Shown here: positions 23,813-33,903 of the stretch, in pieces
Layout: each line of letters starts with the position of its first letter
Numbering within the stretch: the first letter of the stretch is position 1
From: Erigeron canadensis
Taxonomy: Eukaryota; Streptophyta; Magnoliopsida; Asterales; Asteraceae
DNA: 64,000 bases
NCBI RefSeq assembly: GCF_010389155.1
Contig: NC_057765.1
Location: forward strand, 21,098,270-21,162,269
Direction: 5' to 3'
The notes under the pieces: generated by a model
What the model saw: only the letters and a program-made list of their open reading frames with translations
Told to the model about the DNA's origin: nothing
The model's database searches: none
Program-made: the position numbers and the translations under genes

Positions 23813-24750
23813 TCTTTTCTTTTTCTACTTGACCCCTCACTTGGTGTCCTATGTACAGCTTGAGTAGGAACCGGGAGGCTTTCCGGTCCCAAAGCTGTTC
23901 TAATCCAGTCCAAATATGCAATCTTATCTTCATCAGAATTAGGAACCATATCAAGTAAGTATGATGGAATCAGAAATGTATAACTAGCAGCTCCTGAATC
24001 TCTGACATACTTGTACTGATGAATGAAAACTTGGGTATTGTCTCGAAGTCTGGGAATGCTTCTATCCTGTCTTACTGCACTGTAGACAATTGCTGTGAGA
24101 AATCTGATGAATGGAATATACTTCTTGGGAGCAGAAACTTTTCCATTGACCAATACAATCAATTGGTCCCACAGAAGTTGAGCAATGTCATAGTGTCTGT
24201 TGAAAACAACACCATAGAATATGTGCAGCATTGGCTGTGTCAGATTGTCCATTCCTCTTGTATATGGAGTTAAGCAGTTGCTGAGGATGGAATACACATA
24301 ATACCAAATCTTTGGTAGATTCTTCAACTTGAAATCTTTTGTCTTGGTTAAAGGTCCTTCATAACCAAGAGAAATCAATGCAACAAACATATCTTCATTG
24401 GACACAAATGTATCATAATCAGCATGTCCATTGGCAGGAAGCCTTAGAATTCTTCTGAAGTCATTAAGATTGAACTCAAATTTATATGTTCTGTCTCTGA
24501 AAGTTAACTGATATTGGAAGTAGCCTTGTTGACGAAGTTCAGGTAATTTAAGTTTGGCTTTGGCTTTTGGGATTGTTGGGTCTCGAGGTTGAATGAACGT
24601 AATGGTTCTCCACATATCAAAGAGATAGACTTCAGCTAAGTCTTGATCAATAATAAGTATATATGTGAGAGGGTGATTATGAAGTATTCTGGGAACAATC
24701 AGAAAACCAGGAGCACCAAAAGGATCATATAATGCTCTGCTGTTTCTCAT
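23813..24750 (-). CDS. Giant accessory ORF of element C, N-terminal part (unknown function)
   Basis: Open frame of about 310 codons from ATG at 24750 (MRNSRALYDPFGAPG) to the junction with element D. An in-frame TTG lies two codons upstream, and an ATG in another frame lies further upstream. Landmarks are NHPLTYILIIDQDLAEVYLF, FNLNDFRRILRLPANG, ALISLGYEGPLTKTKDFKLK, YSILSNCLTPYTRGMD, SYLLDMVPN and the end VHRTPSEGSSRKRKER. By eye all align with element E (NHPLNIALTNRAIVPEKYVF, FNLEQFRAILGFPE, ALGYE, YNVLNTCLMPSQKRID, VHRSPSEG). No function is known. I see no signal peptide; the domain is globular-looking and ends in a basic tail. Unlike the C-terminal half it has no stop, so it may have been under constraint until recently. 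Confidence 0.7.
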
Positions 24751-24888
24751 GTTCAATTTCTTCTTGATGTTCCATTATTTTTAAATTTTCTGATTTTAAG
24801 ATATAAAACAGTTTAACTCATATATAAAACAATGTTTAAATAGTAAATAACAAGATTCACACAAGTGATTTATATAAGATACAAAGAG

Positions 24889-25122
24889 GTTCACAAAGGC
24901 GATCAACTCAGTATATTCTATATAAATAACTTGTTATGAGAAAATAAACACAAAATAGTCAAATGCATATTTCCATATATAAGCTTACACAAAAGTTCAC
25001 AAAAGCGATCAATTCTCTGTATTTTTATATATTTTCATATGTAAATAACTTTGAAAAATAAGGCAGAATCATATAAGTACAAGATATTCGAGACTAGTAA
25101 GGAAGTACACAAAGGCATTCAA
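24889..25122 (-). repeat. 18-bp core repeat, three copies, upstream of the C accessory ORF
   Basis: On plus: GTTCACAAAGGCGATCAA (24889), GTTCACAAAAGCGATCAA (24995), GTACACAAAGGCATTCAA (25105), spaced 106 and 110 bp. On minus these read TTGA-x-CGCCTTTGTG-x-AC, as in E. The last copy is about 140 bp from the ATG at 24750. The intervening AT-rich DNA is also weakly similar, so the unit is a diverged tandem repeat of about 108 bp. Confidence 0.85.
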
Positions 25123-25218
25123 TTCCTTGTATTTCAAATATATTGCAATTATATGACAATACAAAGCACTTTGTCACAACACACAAAAAATTTAAAAAAA
25201 TTTTCTATGTAAAGAAAG

Positions 25219-25830
25219 CCAGGACGATCTCGTCCTGAGGTTGAACTCAGTTTTGGGAAAACAAGACGACTTTGGAGAAGATCGTCTTATTATTTGTTAT
25301 GATGGAAAAAGTTTAAATCTGAAAGATAAGTAGGACGATCTTGTTAAGATCGTCTTAATGTTTGATCTCTTGAAAAATTTTGAAGTGAAGGAAAAGATAT
25401 TGAGACGAACTTGATAAGATCGTCCTGGAAACTAAGTGGTAAACTCTTCACTTCTATTTTAAAAATTTCTAACACTTAGAAATGTAAATTGAAATTATGT
25501 CAATTTCTGGAAAAAATTGAGCATAACCTCCCCTTATATTTGTAAGTATTAGTTTTAAGCAAAACCGATCTCTTATGAGTTCAGTTACCCATTCAATTGA
25601 TTTTCTCAAAAAAAAATCATCAACCGCACAGCGTTCAGACTCTAGAACGATCCTGACAAGATCGTCTTGGTCTCGGTCTCAAGGGTTATAAAGGAAACAC
25701 ATATATGTGGAACTAAGACGGTCTTGGCAAGATCGTCCTATCTCCAAGTCGTTTTGGAACCAAGACGATCTTTGACAAGATCGTCTCAGAACTAAACAAC
25801 TCAAATCTAATAAGGATTTGCCAGAATCGT
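25219..25830 (-). repeat. Palindrome cluster GACGATCTT...AAGATCGTC, pre-accessory copy (C)
   Basis: About seven or eight imperfect palindromes of the form GACGATCTT-(3 to 6)-AAGATCGTC, for example near 25264, 25331, 25400, 25650, 25715 and 25763. A second cluster of the same sequence lies in the leader at 29728-30200. Confidence 0.88.
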
Positions 25831-25839
25831 CCTATTTCC

Positions 25840-26950
25840 AACGAGATAACATCTAAGTACAATATGATTCATATGAACATCTAAGCATAGCACAAACACT
25901 TATTTGAATCACCGTAACCAAGATTTCACTACTCAAATCACATAAATCATAAAAAATAACCTAGATTAATTCGAAGTTCGTCCTAGGTCATCTTCTTCAC
26001 AAGAACAGGGGTTGCAGGTTTTTGAATTTCCAAAAAAACAAATTTAGGCATTTAAACATGTATAAATCATACACACATAACCTAAACATGCTTCAGAATC
26101 ATTAACAGTTGCAAAAATTTCGAGAAAAAATAGAAAAATAAGATCTACATTCAAACTCGAATTCCTACATGACGAAGTGATTAGATGAAAATGTTGTTAT
26201 GGAATGAAATGCTCAGCTTAAAAACGGCAACAAAACCCTTATCTTGTTTCAATTATCAGCACAAATACGATTTGAAGAGATTTTGTGTGTGTTTTTTTTA
26301 CGGAAAAATGGAATGGAAATAAAGAAAAAAATTCCCTCCACCTTATGGTTGAAGAAATAGATCGGGTCATGTGGATCTTGACCTGGTTCGTAAGTTTTGG
26401 GCTCAGATGTTTGAAATTATGCTCTTCTTGAAATTGGGCTTGTGGATTTAACATGGAAATAGAAATTGGGCTTAATTATTGGACAACAAACAAAACAAAA
26501 TTAAAAGAAATTATTCAGAGAACAAAAATAAAATAAAATAATTTATTCAGAGAGAAAAAAAATATTTTTGTTAATGATTTTTGTTTTTATCATTTTTATG
26601 AATTTTTATCTTTTCAATTTTTTATTTGTTTTTCTAATAAATTGGCAATAAGTTTCTCCTCAAATAGTGCAAATACACAAACTCCCCCTAGATTCATGAA
26701 TTATCCTTTTTCTCCCCCTTAAACATTGCATGATATGTAAGCACATTGCACATAAGCATAGCATCAATGTTTGACAAATAATGAATGAAAGAGAAAGAGA
26801 TGAAGGATTTGTACAAAACACGCAGAGGCAAGTAGGTGCATTGGTAATGAGCACTTATTCGAGATTGTTTCTTGAAAAGAAACTTATTCCAGGATCATGT
26901 GTTGAACAACATCCAAGATTAGAAGACTAAACACAGACCTTTATTACCTA
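25840..26950 (-). other. Noncoding spacer of C where pol would be expected
   Basis: AT-rich. On minus it has purine tracts with AGGGGGAG at 26683-26693 and 26711-26721. No protease, integrase or RT motif was found in any frame. It probably marks the scar of pol loss between gag and the accessory gene. Confidence 0.5.
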
Positions 26951-26960
26951 TAAAACACAA

Positions 26961-29674
26961 TCAAGTTTTCTTAGGTACCCACCTTTGAATGGGTCCTTTT
27001 GGGTTAATGGAATCAATAAAGGTATACAAATGAGGTTTTCGAACAAGTGGTTTATTCTTAAGATTCATCACAATCCCATTAGAATCAACAATCAAAGGTT
27101 TAGAAATCACAGTAGAAGATTTAGAATTTATTACAGACCATGGTTTAGCTAAATTACTTAAATTTGAATCAAATTTCCTATCAGGAATTATCTTCTTGTA
27201 ATCATTAGCTATCCAACTTCTTCTAACTGGTGATTTAGGATACACTTGTGTTTTAGCATAGCTAGTAGATTTTATCAATGATGATTTAGAAATCCACTTA
27301 TGGTTACTAGCTAAGCTCTTCTCTCCTGTAGCAAATAAATTCTTAGAATTAGTTCGAGGAGTTAAAAACACATTCTGATTTTTGCTTTGCTTGGTGGAAG
27401 ATTTGATATTCTGTTTCCTTAGAGTTGCAACTGTGAACCAACCATACTGATCTGTATATCTAATTATACCATCAGATATATCTTTTGTTAGCAAAACTTG
27501 GCTAGAGTTAGACATCTTAGGTAAAGAACTGGACTGAGAAAGAGCTTTAGGAGCAGAGGTTCCAAAAACAGATGAAATGTCAACCTTGATCTTTGAAGTA
27601 GTAGGGATGGTCTTTTTACCTTTGACAGCTGGTGCAGGCTGACCTTTGGGTGAATAAAATGAAGTTGGAGCAATCTTAGATTTAGATTCCTTCTTTGGTT
27701 CAACTTTAGGCTTTTTGGGTGAAAGTTTTTCAAGTTCATTTTCAACTTCTGGTGCAAAAACATGATCAGTTTCCAAAAACTTATCAAATTCTTCAACAGA
27801 TAGGTCTGGATAAGTAGGATAACAGTTATTAGTTGAGAAAGAAAACTGTAAATCTGTTATTTGAACTTTTGGTTTGGAAACAGTTTTGTTAGTTAACTTT
27901 TCAACTAATGCTTTTGCTTTAGCCTTAAGATCTTTAGGAATCTAAATCTTGTGCTCTAATTTCACTTTATTTTGATCAACAGGGGTGATCACAGGGGTAT
28001 CCAAAGAAAGTATCTTTTTAACAGAAGCAAGATGTTTAGCTTTCAAAGCTTGAACTTTCTCTTCAATTTGGAAGAATGATGATAGCATTGTGGTAGACAT
28101 ATTATGAATCTCTTGAGGAGATATGTTATCACCCTGCATATCTTTGTTAGAATTCTCACACCCATTGGATTGAGTGGAGCAATCAACAGAAGTAAAATCA
28201 TGTAACATTTGGGTAGGGGTGGTCTCACTTACCTTTGGAGAATGATCTTGAGTTTTCAGATGTTCAATGACTTTTTGTTGAGACTCAAGCTTTTGTTTTA
28301 AACCTTCAATTTCTTTTTCCAATATGGTAGTTGGAATATAAGCTCTTTATGAAATTGGTTTTGAACAATCTTTTTGAGAATCATTTTAAGGAATTGAAAT
28401 GTTGTCTATTTCTTCTAACTCATAGATGGATCTTTTATGAGTTTTCTTGTATGTTTCATTAAGAGCAACATAATCAATATTAATCTGAATTGGTTTTGGT
28501 CTTTCAACATCATCGGACTCAAAGTCATCCTCGGATGGTCTAATGAAATCTTGAATCATGCCAAGTCTAAAAGAATTTTCATCATAAAGTGGACCAATGT
28601 CTTTTTTTTGAATTATTTCTAAGTATGCAGGACTCTCATAACCCAACCCAAGAAGAAGTTCTGATCTATCAATCTTTGACTTATTGTAATAAGTAGTGAA
28701 ATTCAAAAGAGGATTTTGTTCAATTTTATAGATTTTTTCTAGATAAAATAAAATATTTGCTTTCAAATCCTCAACTTGTTTTTGAAGAGTCTCAATTTCA
28801 ATTCCTTTGAGGAAACAAGTACTGTTTAAATCAGAAATCTGTCTTTCATGTTTTTCACAGTTGGGTCTAAAATCTTTCATTTTATTTGTGAGAAACTCAA
28901 CATCAGCTTGTTAGTGAATGGACAGTCTTTAAAGTCTCAATGTTTTTCACAGAAATCTATTCAATGGTTTTCTCAAGCTTTAAAGTCTCAATGGTTTGCT
29001 TGAGTGAATGGACAGTCTTTTCAAGGTCTTGACATTTGTTAGTCAAATGAGCATTGGGTGAAACAATTTGAGAACTGTTACTTGACAAATGCATTTCTTT
29101 TAAAGAATCATAGTTCACTTTGAGAGCTTCATGAGCTATTGAGAAATCTGAAAAATCTTCATTAATTTTTTCAAACTCTTATTTAGCCATTTTCAAATTG
29201 TTTTTCAAAGCAAGATTTTGCATTGTCAAAGTATCAGCAGCTGTTTGGACAGACAAATAATCATCTTTGGAAATGAATTCTACTTCACTTGTTGTTGCTT
29301 GTGAAGTAGTTTTTGAAGAAGTGGTTGTTGAAGCAACAGATGTTATCAAGCATGTGAGATATTTAGAATCAGCATGTGAAGGAACTTGACTTGAAGTGTT
29401 AATGGTCTTTTCTTGAACATGGAGAGTCTCAGATACATCAAACTTTGTGAATTCATCCCATATCTCCTTGGCATTATGATCATAATCAACAGTTGAGAAA
29501 ATCTCATCAGAAAGAGATTGATAGATATAGGCTTTAACTTGCTTGAATGAATGCACCATTTGGTTTGATATCAAGAAAATCCATGAATTCAATTTGCCAC
29601 TTGGCATAAGAATCTTTATGAAGAATTGGAGGCCTGATGATTGACATCATTGGATCAATGTTGATTGTTGCCAT
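26961..29674 (-). pseudogene. Copia gag of element C (coiled-coil type), broken
   Basis: Starts at ATG 29674 (MATINIDPMMSIIRPPI) with the typical KWQIEFMDFLDIKPNG. A shift near 29545 moves to the frame reading YIYQSLSDEIFSTVDYDHNA then KEIWDEFTKF, the UBN2-type gag start. The rest of the UBN2 core is missing. Long coiled-coil segments follow (28880-28386 with EIETLQKQVEDLKANI; 28322-27942 with KEIEGLKQKLESQQ), then a basic tail (27776-26961) ending PKGPIQRWVPKKT. This tail end corresponds to KVWVPFRN in G. No CCHC knuckle was seen, which is unusual for a gag and may reflect deletion. Several stops divide the pieces. It would form particles and bind RNA if intact. Confidence 0.75.
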
Positions 29675-29727
29675 TGAAATGAATGAACAATGATTTGTAA
29701 ACTGTTTTTGTTGTTTTTGATTTTCTG

Positions 29728-30200
29728 GAAGACAAAACGATCTTAGTGAGATCGTCTTAAAAAAAGGAAGACAATTTTGTATTTTTGGAACTAGAATGAT
29801 CTGGAGGAGATCGTCTTGAAAATTGATTTGAAAACTTTCTAAGTATGAATGAAAGAAAGGTAGGACGATCTTGTGAAGATCGTCTTAGGAAAACTTGAGT
29901 GAAAACTTTTCTAGGTATAGAAAATCTAAGAAATTTGGACAGAGTAACGGTATGTATTCAGAATTGTTGAGCAAAACCAATCTCAAACAGATTAATTACC
30001 CAAGGAAGTGTGTGATTCCCAATCACAACAACTTCAAATGATTAAACTACCACACATAGTTCACACATAAACAAGATGCTAGGACGATCTTAAGGAGATC
30101 GTCTTAACACCAATGTCAGAAAAACACTAGGCGATCTAAGAGAGATCGTCTTAGAGTCAATTATGTAATAAGGTCTTTTAGAGATTGTCTTAAGGTATAT
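29728..30200 (-). repeat. Palindrome cluster in the leader of element C
   Basis: Copies of GACGATCTT/AAGATCGTC near 29731, 29793, 29860, 30082, 30128 and 30170; the one at 29860 is perfect (9-bp arms, 3-bp loop). It sits between PBS and gag, where plant retroelement packaging signals are expected. Confidence 0.88.
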
Positions 30201-30580
30201 TCAGCAAGAACACCAGAAAAGACAAAATCGTCTTATAACACGATTCAAACACAAAAATTCTCAGATTACAATCGCACACAACCCTGACAACAAATTCATA
30301 TCTCAAATCAACTCAACTGGAAACTCAAAATCTCATCAACTTTCCACAAATTTCGGATTATGATCAAAAAGGTGAATTGGATTCTGAAACTTAACAGAAT
30401 GAATGTAGAGATGATTTAGAATGTATATGTGAACAAAATCAGAAGAATTGAGAGAAAATTGATAGTGAAATGGTGAAAAATAGAAACGGTTGTGATTAAG
30501 AACACGAATTTTCAAATTTGAACAAATTTAGCACCAATCTGTATGAAATTTGTTCTGGATCGTCAAAAGATTGTTGTTGT

Positions 30581-30592
30581 GCTCTGATACCA
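30581..30592 (-). promoter_or_regulatory. Primer-binding site of element C (tRNA-iMet)
   Basis: On minus, TGGTATCAGAGC lies two bases after the 5' LTR; a 12-base match to initiator tRNA-Met. Confidence 0.92.
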
Positions 30593-30594
30593 CA

Positions 30595-30887
30595 TGTAGA
30601 ACAGTCTAGAATTTGTGTTATGATGCGGAAGTAAGGTGATCAACAATGGTGGAAAGTGTGTGTGTTAGTGTGTGTTATTGAGAGAGAAAGGTATGTGTGT
30701 GTGGAAAGTTTGTTTTTCATACAATGATGAAATGTTTCCAAAGGTTTCAAAATGTTACCAGGGATGAAGGCTTGAGGGGTATTTATACTCTAAGTGTAAT
30801 ACATAAGCTCCCCCTCAATCTTACACTTAATACACAAAAATACAATGTCTAGAAATACAACTATGCACTATTTTTATATTTCTAACA
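30595..30887 (-). repeat. 5' LTR of element C
   Basis: 293 bp, the same length as the LTR at 11935. By eye about 11 substitutions and no indels separate them. TSD TATGG follows at 30888-30892. Confidence 0.92.
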
Positions 30888-30892
30888 TATGG

Positions 30893-31549
30893 TTGCGTGG
30901 ATCGTAATAAGACGCGATTCGTTATGTCAAGAGTGCGGAATCCTCTTGAGATAACTAGATTGCTATTGCCTTCCGTCGATTAATAATCAATTAATCAACC
31001 TAAGGATGTGCACGAGCTTGTAGTTCGTGTTGGAGATCACACAAGCTACAATTTGCCTTCATTCGTCAATTCGTGATTGTTAACTAAGAATTGATTGCCT
31101 AATTTCGTAGATTAGGTTTGTATTTATACTAGTAGGGGTTTTGGTTCGTGTGGGCTTAGGCCTTAATCAACGTAATTAAGCCCAATTAACAATAAACTAA
31201 CCGACCTCGTGCTGACGTCAGCACGAGGGTAATCCTATGTGCTGATGACGTCAACACGAGGATCGTCCCTTTGGTCATTTGTTTGACTTCGTTTGACCTG
31301 TACACAACATCCAACCATCATTTAAGCATCCAACGACACTTATAAACCTTGATTCTAACGCATTGTACCTGCAAAACAATATATAACACATAAACACAAA
31401 AAAACACATAAACTGATATAATATTGAAGTTCAAACGTAATCATTAAACACCAACAAAGGTTCTTATTTAAATGATTACAAAAATAGTTCCTAAAACATA
31501 AACGATAATCAAATCTATGTTGCAATTGTCACACGGATCTGGATCTACA
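30893..31549 (-). repeat. 5' LTR of element G, main part
   Basis: Continuation of the LTR begun at 11920. It matches 7358-7946 apart from about 67 extra bases near 31260-31330 absent from the 3' LTR. Ends ATCTACA; the TSD TATAC of G is at 31550-31554. Confidence 0.87.
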
Positions 31550-31554
31550 TATAC

Positions 31555-31881
31555 ACATACTAAACAATAGGGACTAAAGTTGTAAATGGCGTCTCTATAA
31601 ATAGAGAGCCGTGTACAACATTCTAACCCTAATCTTACACCTTAATTCTTATGTGTGTGTGCTCTCTCCTTCTCTAATCCCATTATCAATCAATCAACTC
31701 GTTTTGTGAACCTGACAATCAAATGGCAAAGATTCTTGCTCTCACAGAGTCCTCTGGATCGTCAGGTACATATTATTATTATCATGTTTTCATCATATAT
31801 ACAATACAAATCATATTTAATCCAAATCTAATTGATATTTATCTGTTTTTGATGCTTTAATCTGCATGATTGGAATGTTCA
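31555..31881 (+). repeat. 3' LTR of element B, right fragment
   Basis: Resumes the LTR cut at 7342. It has a TATA box in a small palindrome, CTCTATAAATAGAG (about 31591-31604). The end is placed at ATGTTCA (31881) from the general form of copia LTR ends. An end near 31714 is also possible. Confidence 0.55.
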
Positions 31882-31938
31882 GGGTTGGGATTTGAAGGTT
31901 TGGGTAAATTCTGGAAATTGGTTTGATTTTGTTCTAAG

Positions 31939-32531
31939 TGCCGAAGTTTTAGCTCGGCATCCTTAACAAGTGTCAACGATCATCTTCATACCTTCATAAT
32001 TTCTGGGCTTGTAGATATCCATCTTTAATAAAGGACGCCGAGATGTTTGCTCGGCAAACAAGTGTTTTCATAAATCTCTTTCAAATGTTTTCAACTATAT
32101 GTAGAGATCTTTATTCGGCATACTTTAAAAATGTTTCACCTGACCCTCAAACCTTCACAAGGGATAAATAACATGATCATGTTAAATTGCCATTTGCCGA
32201 GGTTTTTGCTCGGCAAACCATTGTTTTCTTGAAATCCATTCAAAGGATTTCAAATGTGTGCAGAGATTTGAGCTCGACTACTTTCAGGTTTTCATGAAAA
32301 TTTTTTCACAGTACCAAAGTTCTCATTTGCAGAGCATTTTGCTCAGCAAATCAATATAAATCTTTTTCAATACTGATTGTTTAACCTTACATTTCTTCTA
32401 TTTGCCGAGATTTAAGCTCGAAAAATATAACAAGATCTCAATTGTTGCCAAAATCAATTTTTCCATAAAGTATTATTTTGGGCAACATGTTTCTCCAAAA
32501 CATGTTGTTTGCCGAGATTTCAGCTCGTCAA
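31939..32531 (+). repeat. Palindrome cluster TTTGCCGAG...CTCGGCAAA (element E)
   Basis: About eight imperfect palindromes, e.g. near 31940, 32036, 32193, 32330, 32400 and 32507. The best have TTTGCCGAG and CTCGGCAAA arms around a T-rich loop. The leader of F has one arm (TTTGCCGAGATT, about 40588). Confidence 0.88.
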
Positions 32532-32660
32532 ACACATGAAATCAAACATTTACTTTGTGTTTTTCTTATGTCTTCCTTTACTTAGTATGTGTTAACAGTA
32601 TTTTGCATAAATACTTGTATATATGTGTTATATGTGTGTCCATTTATAGTTTTCATGAGT

Positions 32661-32807
32661 ATTAGGGTAAGAAGCAAGGTATTGAACGCCTTTGTGTACT
32701 ACCTTTGTTATCTTATCTTTCAATACTTATGTGATTCTATAAATTGTAATGTTTTCTTATATATATTAGGGTGAGAAGCAAGGTATTGAACGCCTTTGTG
32801 TACTACC
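32661..32807 (+). repeat. Two tandem copies of the extended core repeat (element E)
   Basis: About 43 bp, ATTAGGGT(A/G)AGAAGCAAGG followed by TATTGAACGCCTTTGTGTAC, occurs twice with starts 104 bp apart (cores at 32682 and 32786). The second is about 160 bp before the accessory ATG at 32964. Confidence 0.92.
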
Positions 32808-32963
32808 GTTGTTGTCTCATACTTAATATATGTACGAAATATTGTGTTTATGAAAATAATGTGTCTAAGTTGTTCTAATGTGTATATTTCTTTGTGTGGT
32901 GTCTAAAGTGTTTTTTCTGGTCAATTTGTTTTTCTTTCAGGTTTTTCTTAAAATTATAAAAAG

Positions 32964-33903
32964 ATGACAATGTTTGAAGAAGGTGCCTCAATGAAGATGC
33001 AAGCTAATCAAGCTTTACATATCCCATTTGCATCTAAATTCCCGATCATAACTGAGATTCTCAATAATCATCCATTGAATATAGCTCTCACTAATAGGGC
33101 TATAGTTCCAGAGAAGTATGTCTTCAAATTGTGGGAATCTATTGAGTACATAAAAGCTGATAAGAGAAAGAAATCAAAAGACTTCTTTCAATACACTCCG
33201 GAATCAAAGGAAAATTCTACGTGTGCAAGTTCAATTTAGAACAATTCAGAGCTATATTGGGATTCCCTGAGTAAGAAATATATGAAGAACTGCCTTCAGT
33301 AGAAGAAATGTTGACTGCAGTTCAAGCACTTGGATATGAATGAGAGTTGTCTTCATTGAGAGACTTCAAGAGGATGAATGTGGCTACATTGTGGCACACA
33401 ATGTACAATGTACTGAATACTTGCTTGATGCCATCTCAGAAAAGGATTGATGCAATGACAAGACATTCTCTGTCACTCTACTATGCATTCACTCACAATG
33501 TACAATGTGATTATGCAAAGATAATTTGGGAGAAAATAGCTCAAGTAGTGAAAGCTAAAAGATGGGCAAGAAAGAAAGTACATTCCATACATCAGATTCT
33601 TCACTCTAATAATTGAAGATGTTCTTGATTCCACCGATGTCATTCCTAAATTAGACAATAGCTTCAAATGTTTCATTGCAATGTACAAATCAAATCTTAG
33701 AGGCACAGGTAATGATGTTGCTAAACATTTCCCAATTCCACCATTTTTGCTTACTCTTGTACCGCCTAACAGTCCCCATCTTAGGACGTACAGAGAGTGG
33801 TTAGACACAGTTACGGGGTCTGAAAGCCGACAGACTCCTGCCCCAACTGTGCATAGGTCACCAAGTGAGGGTCCTAGGATCTCAAAAAGAAAAAAGAGGG
33901 GAT
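32964..33903 (+). pseudogene. Accessory ORF of element E, N-terminal domain (unknown function)
   Basis: Starts MTMFEEGASMKMQANQALH; a T-rich AG-ended tract (TTTTTCTTTCAG) lies just upstream and could be a splice acceptor. Reading through shifts near 33190 and 33590 and stops near 33271 and 33341, the motifs FNLEQFRAILGFPE, ALGYE, YNVLNTCLMPSQKRID, IPPFLLTLVPPNSP and VHRSPSEG follow in the same order as in element C (23813-24750). Function unknown. The shared order in two separate families shows a conserved protein rather than a chance frame. This copy is inactive. Confidence 0.7.

Larger units (their letters stand above)
11935..30887 (-). mobile_element. Element C: large copia-like element with gag and giant accessory ORF, no pol
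   Basis: Bounded by two 293-bp LTRs with TSD TATGG (11930-11934 and 30888-30892). Minus-strand order is: 5' LTR, iMet PBS, palindrome-rich leader, gag, second palindrome cluster, 18-bp core repeats, accessory gene (split by element D), PPT and 3' LTR. No protease, integrase, RT or RNase H motif was seen. I count about 11 substitutions between the two LTRs, so insertion is not very recent. Confidence 0.88.
7343..31549 (-). mobile_element. Element G: copia-derived, gag plus accessory ORF, pol mostly absent
   Basis: Minus-strand order is: 5' LTR (31549-30893 plus 11934-11920, split by element C), iMet PBS (11906-11917), leader, gag frame, a scrap of protease, an accessory ORF, PPT, and 3' LTR (7946-7343). 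The TSD TATAC flanks both outer ends. Integrase, RT and RNase H are absent, so it would need enzymes in trans. Its gag is homologous to that of element H. The internal region without C is about 4 kb. Confidence 0.85.
4678..31881 (+). mobile_element. Element B: degenerate Ty1/copia, 3' part, interrupted by G
   Basis: From left to right it has an integrase C-terminus, a broken RT and RNase H, an untranslated stretch (6800-7162), a PPT, and a 3' LTR that begins at 7174. The LTR is cut at 7342 by element G and resumes at 31555. Its 5' part lies left of element A, outside the window. It is the oldest-looking copia here, with many stops and shifts. The right end at about 31881 (ATGTTCA) is a judgement, since no second LTR is visible. 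Confidence 0.75.

Noticed and set aside
25219..30200. CRISPR-like look of the regularly recurring palindromes
   Set aside because: Plant retrotransposon setting, irregular spacing, imperfect repeats; not a CRISPR array.
31722..31771. Exon-like ATGGCAAAGATTC...GTCAG|GTACAT that resembled a host gene start
   Set aside because: Lies in or just beyond the B LTR and no coding continuation was found; probably LTR or leader sequence.
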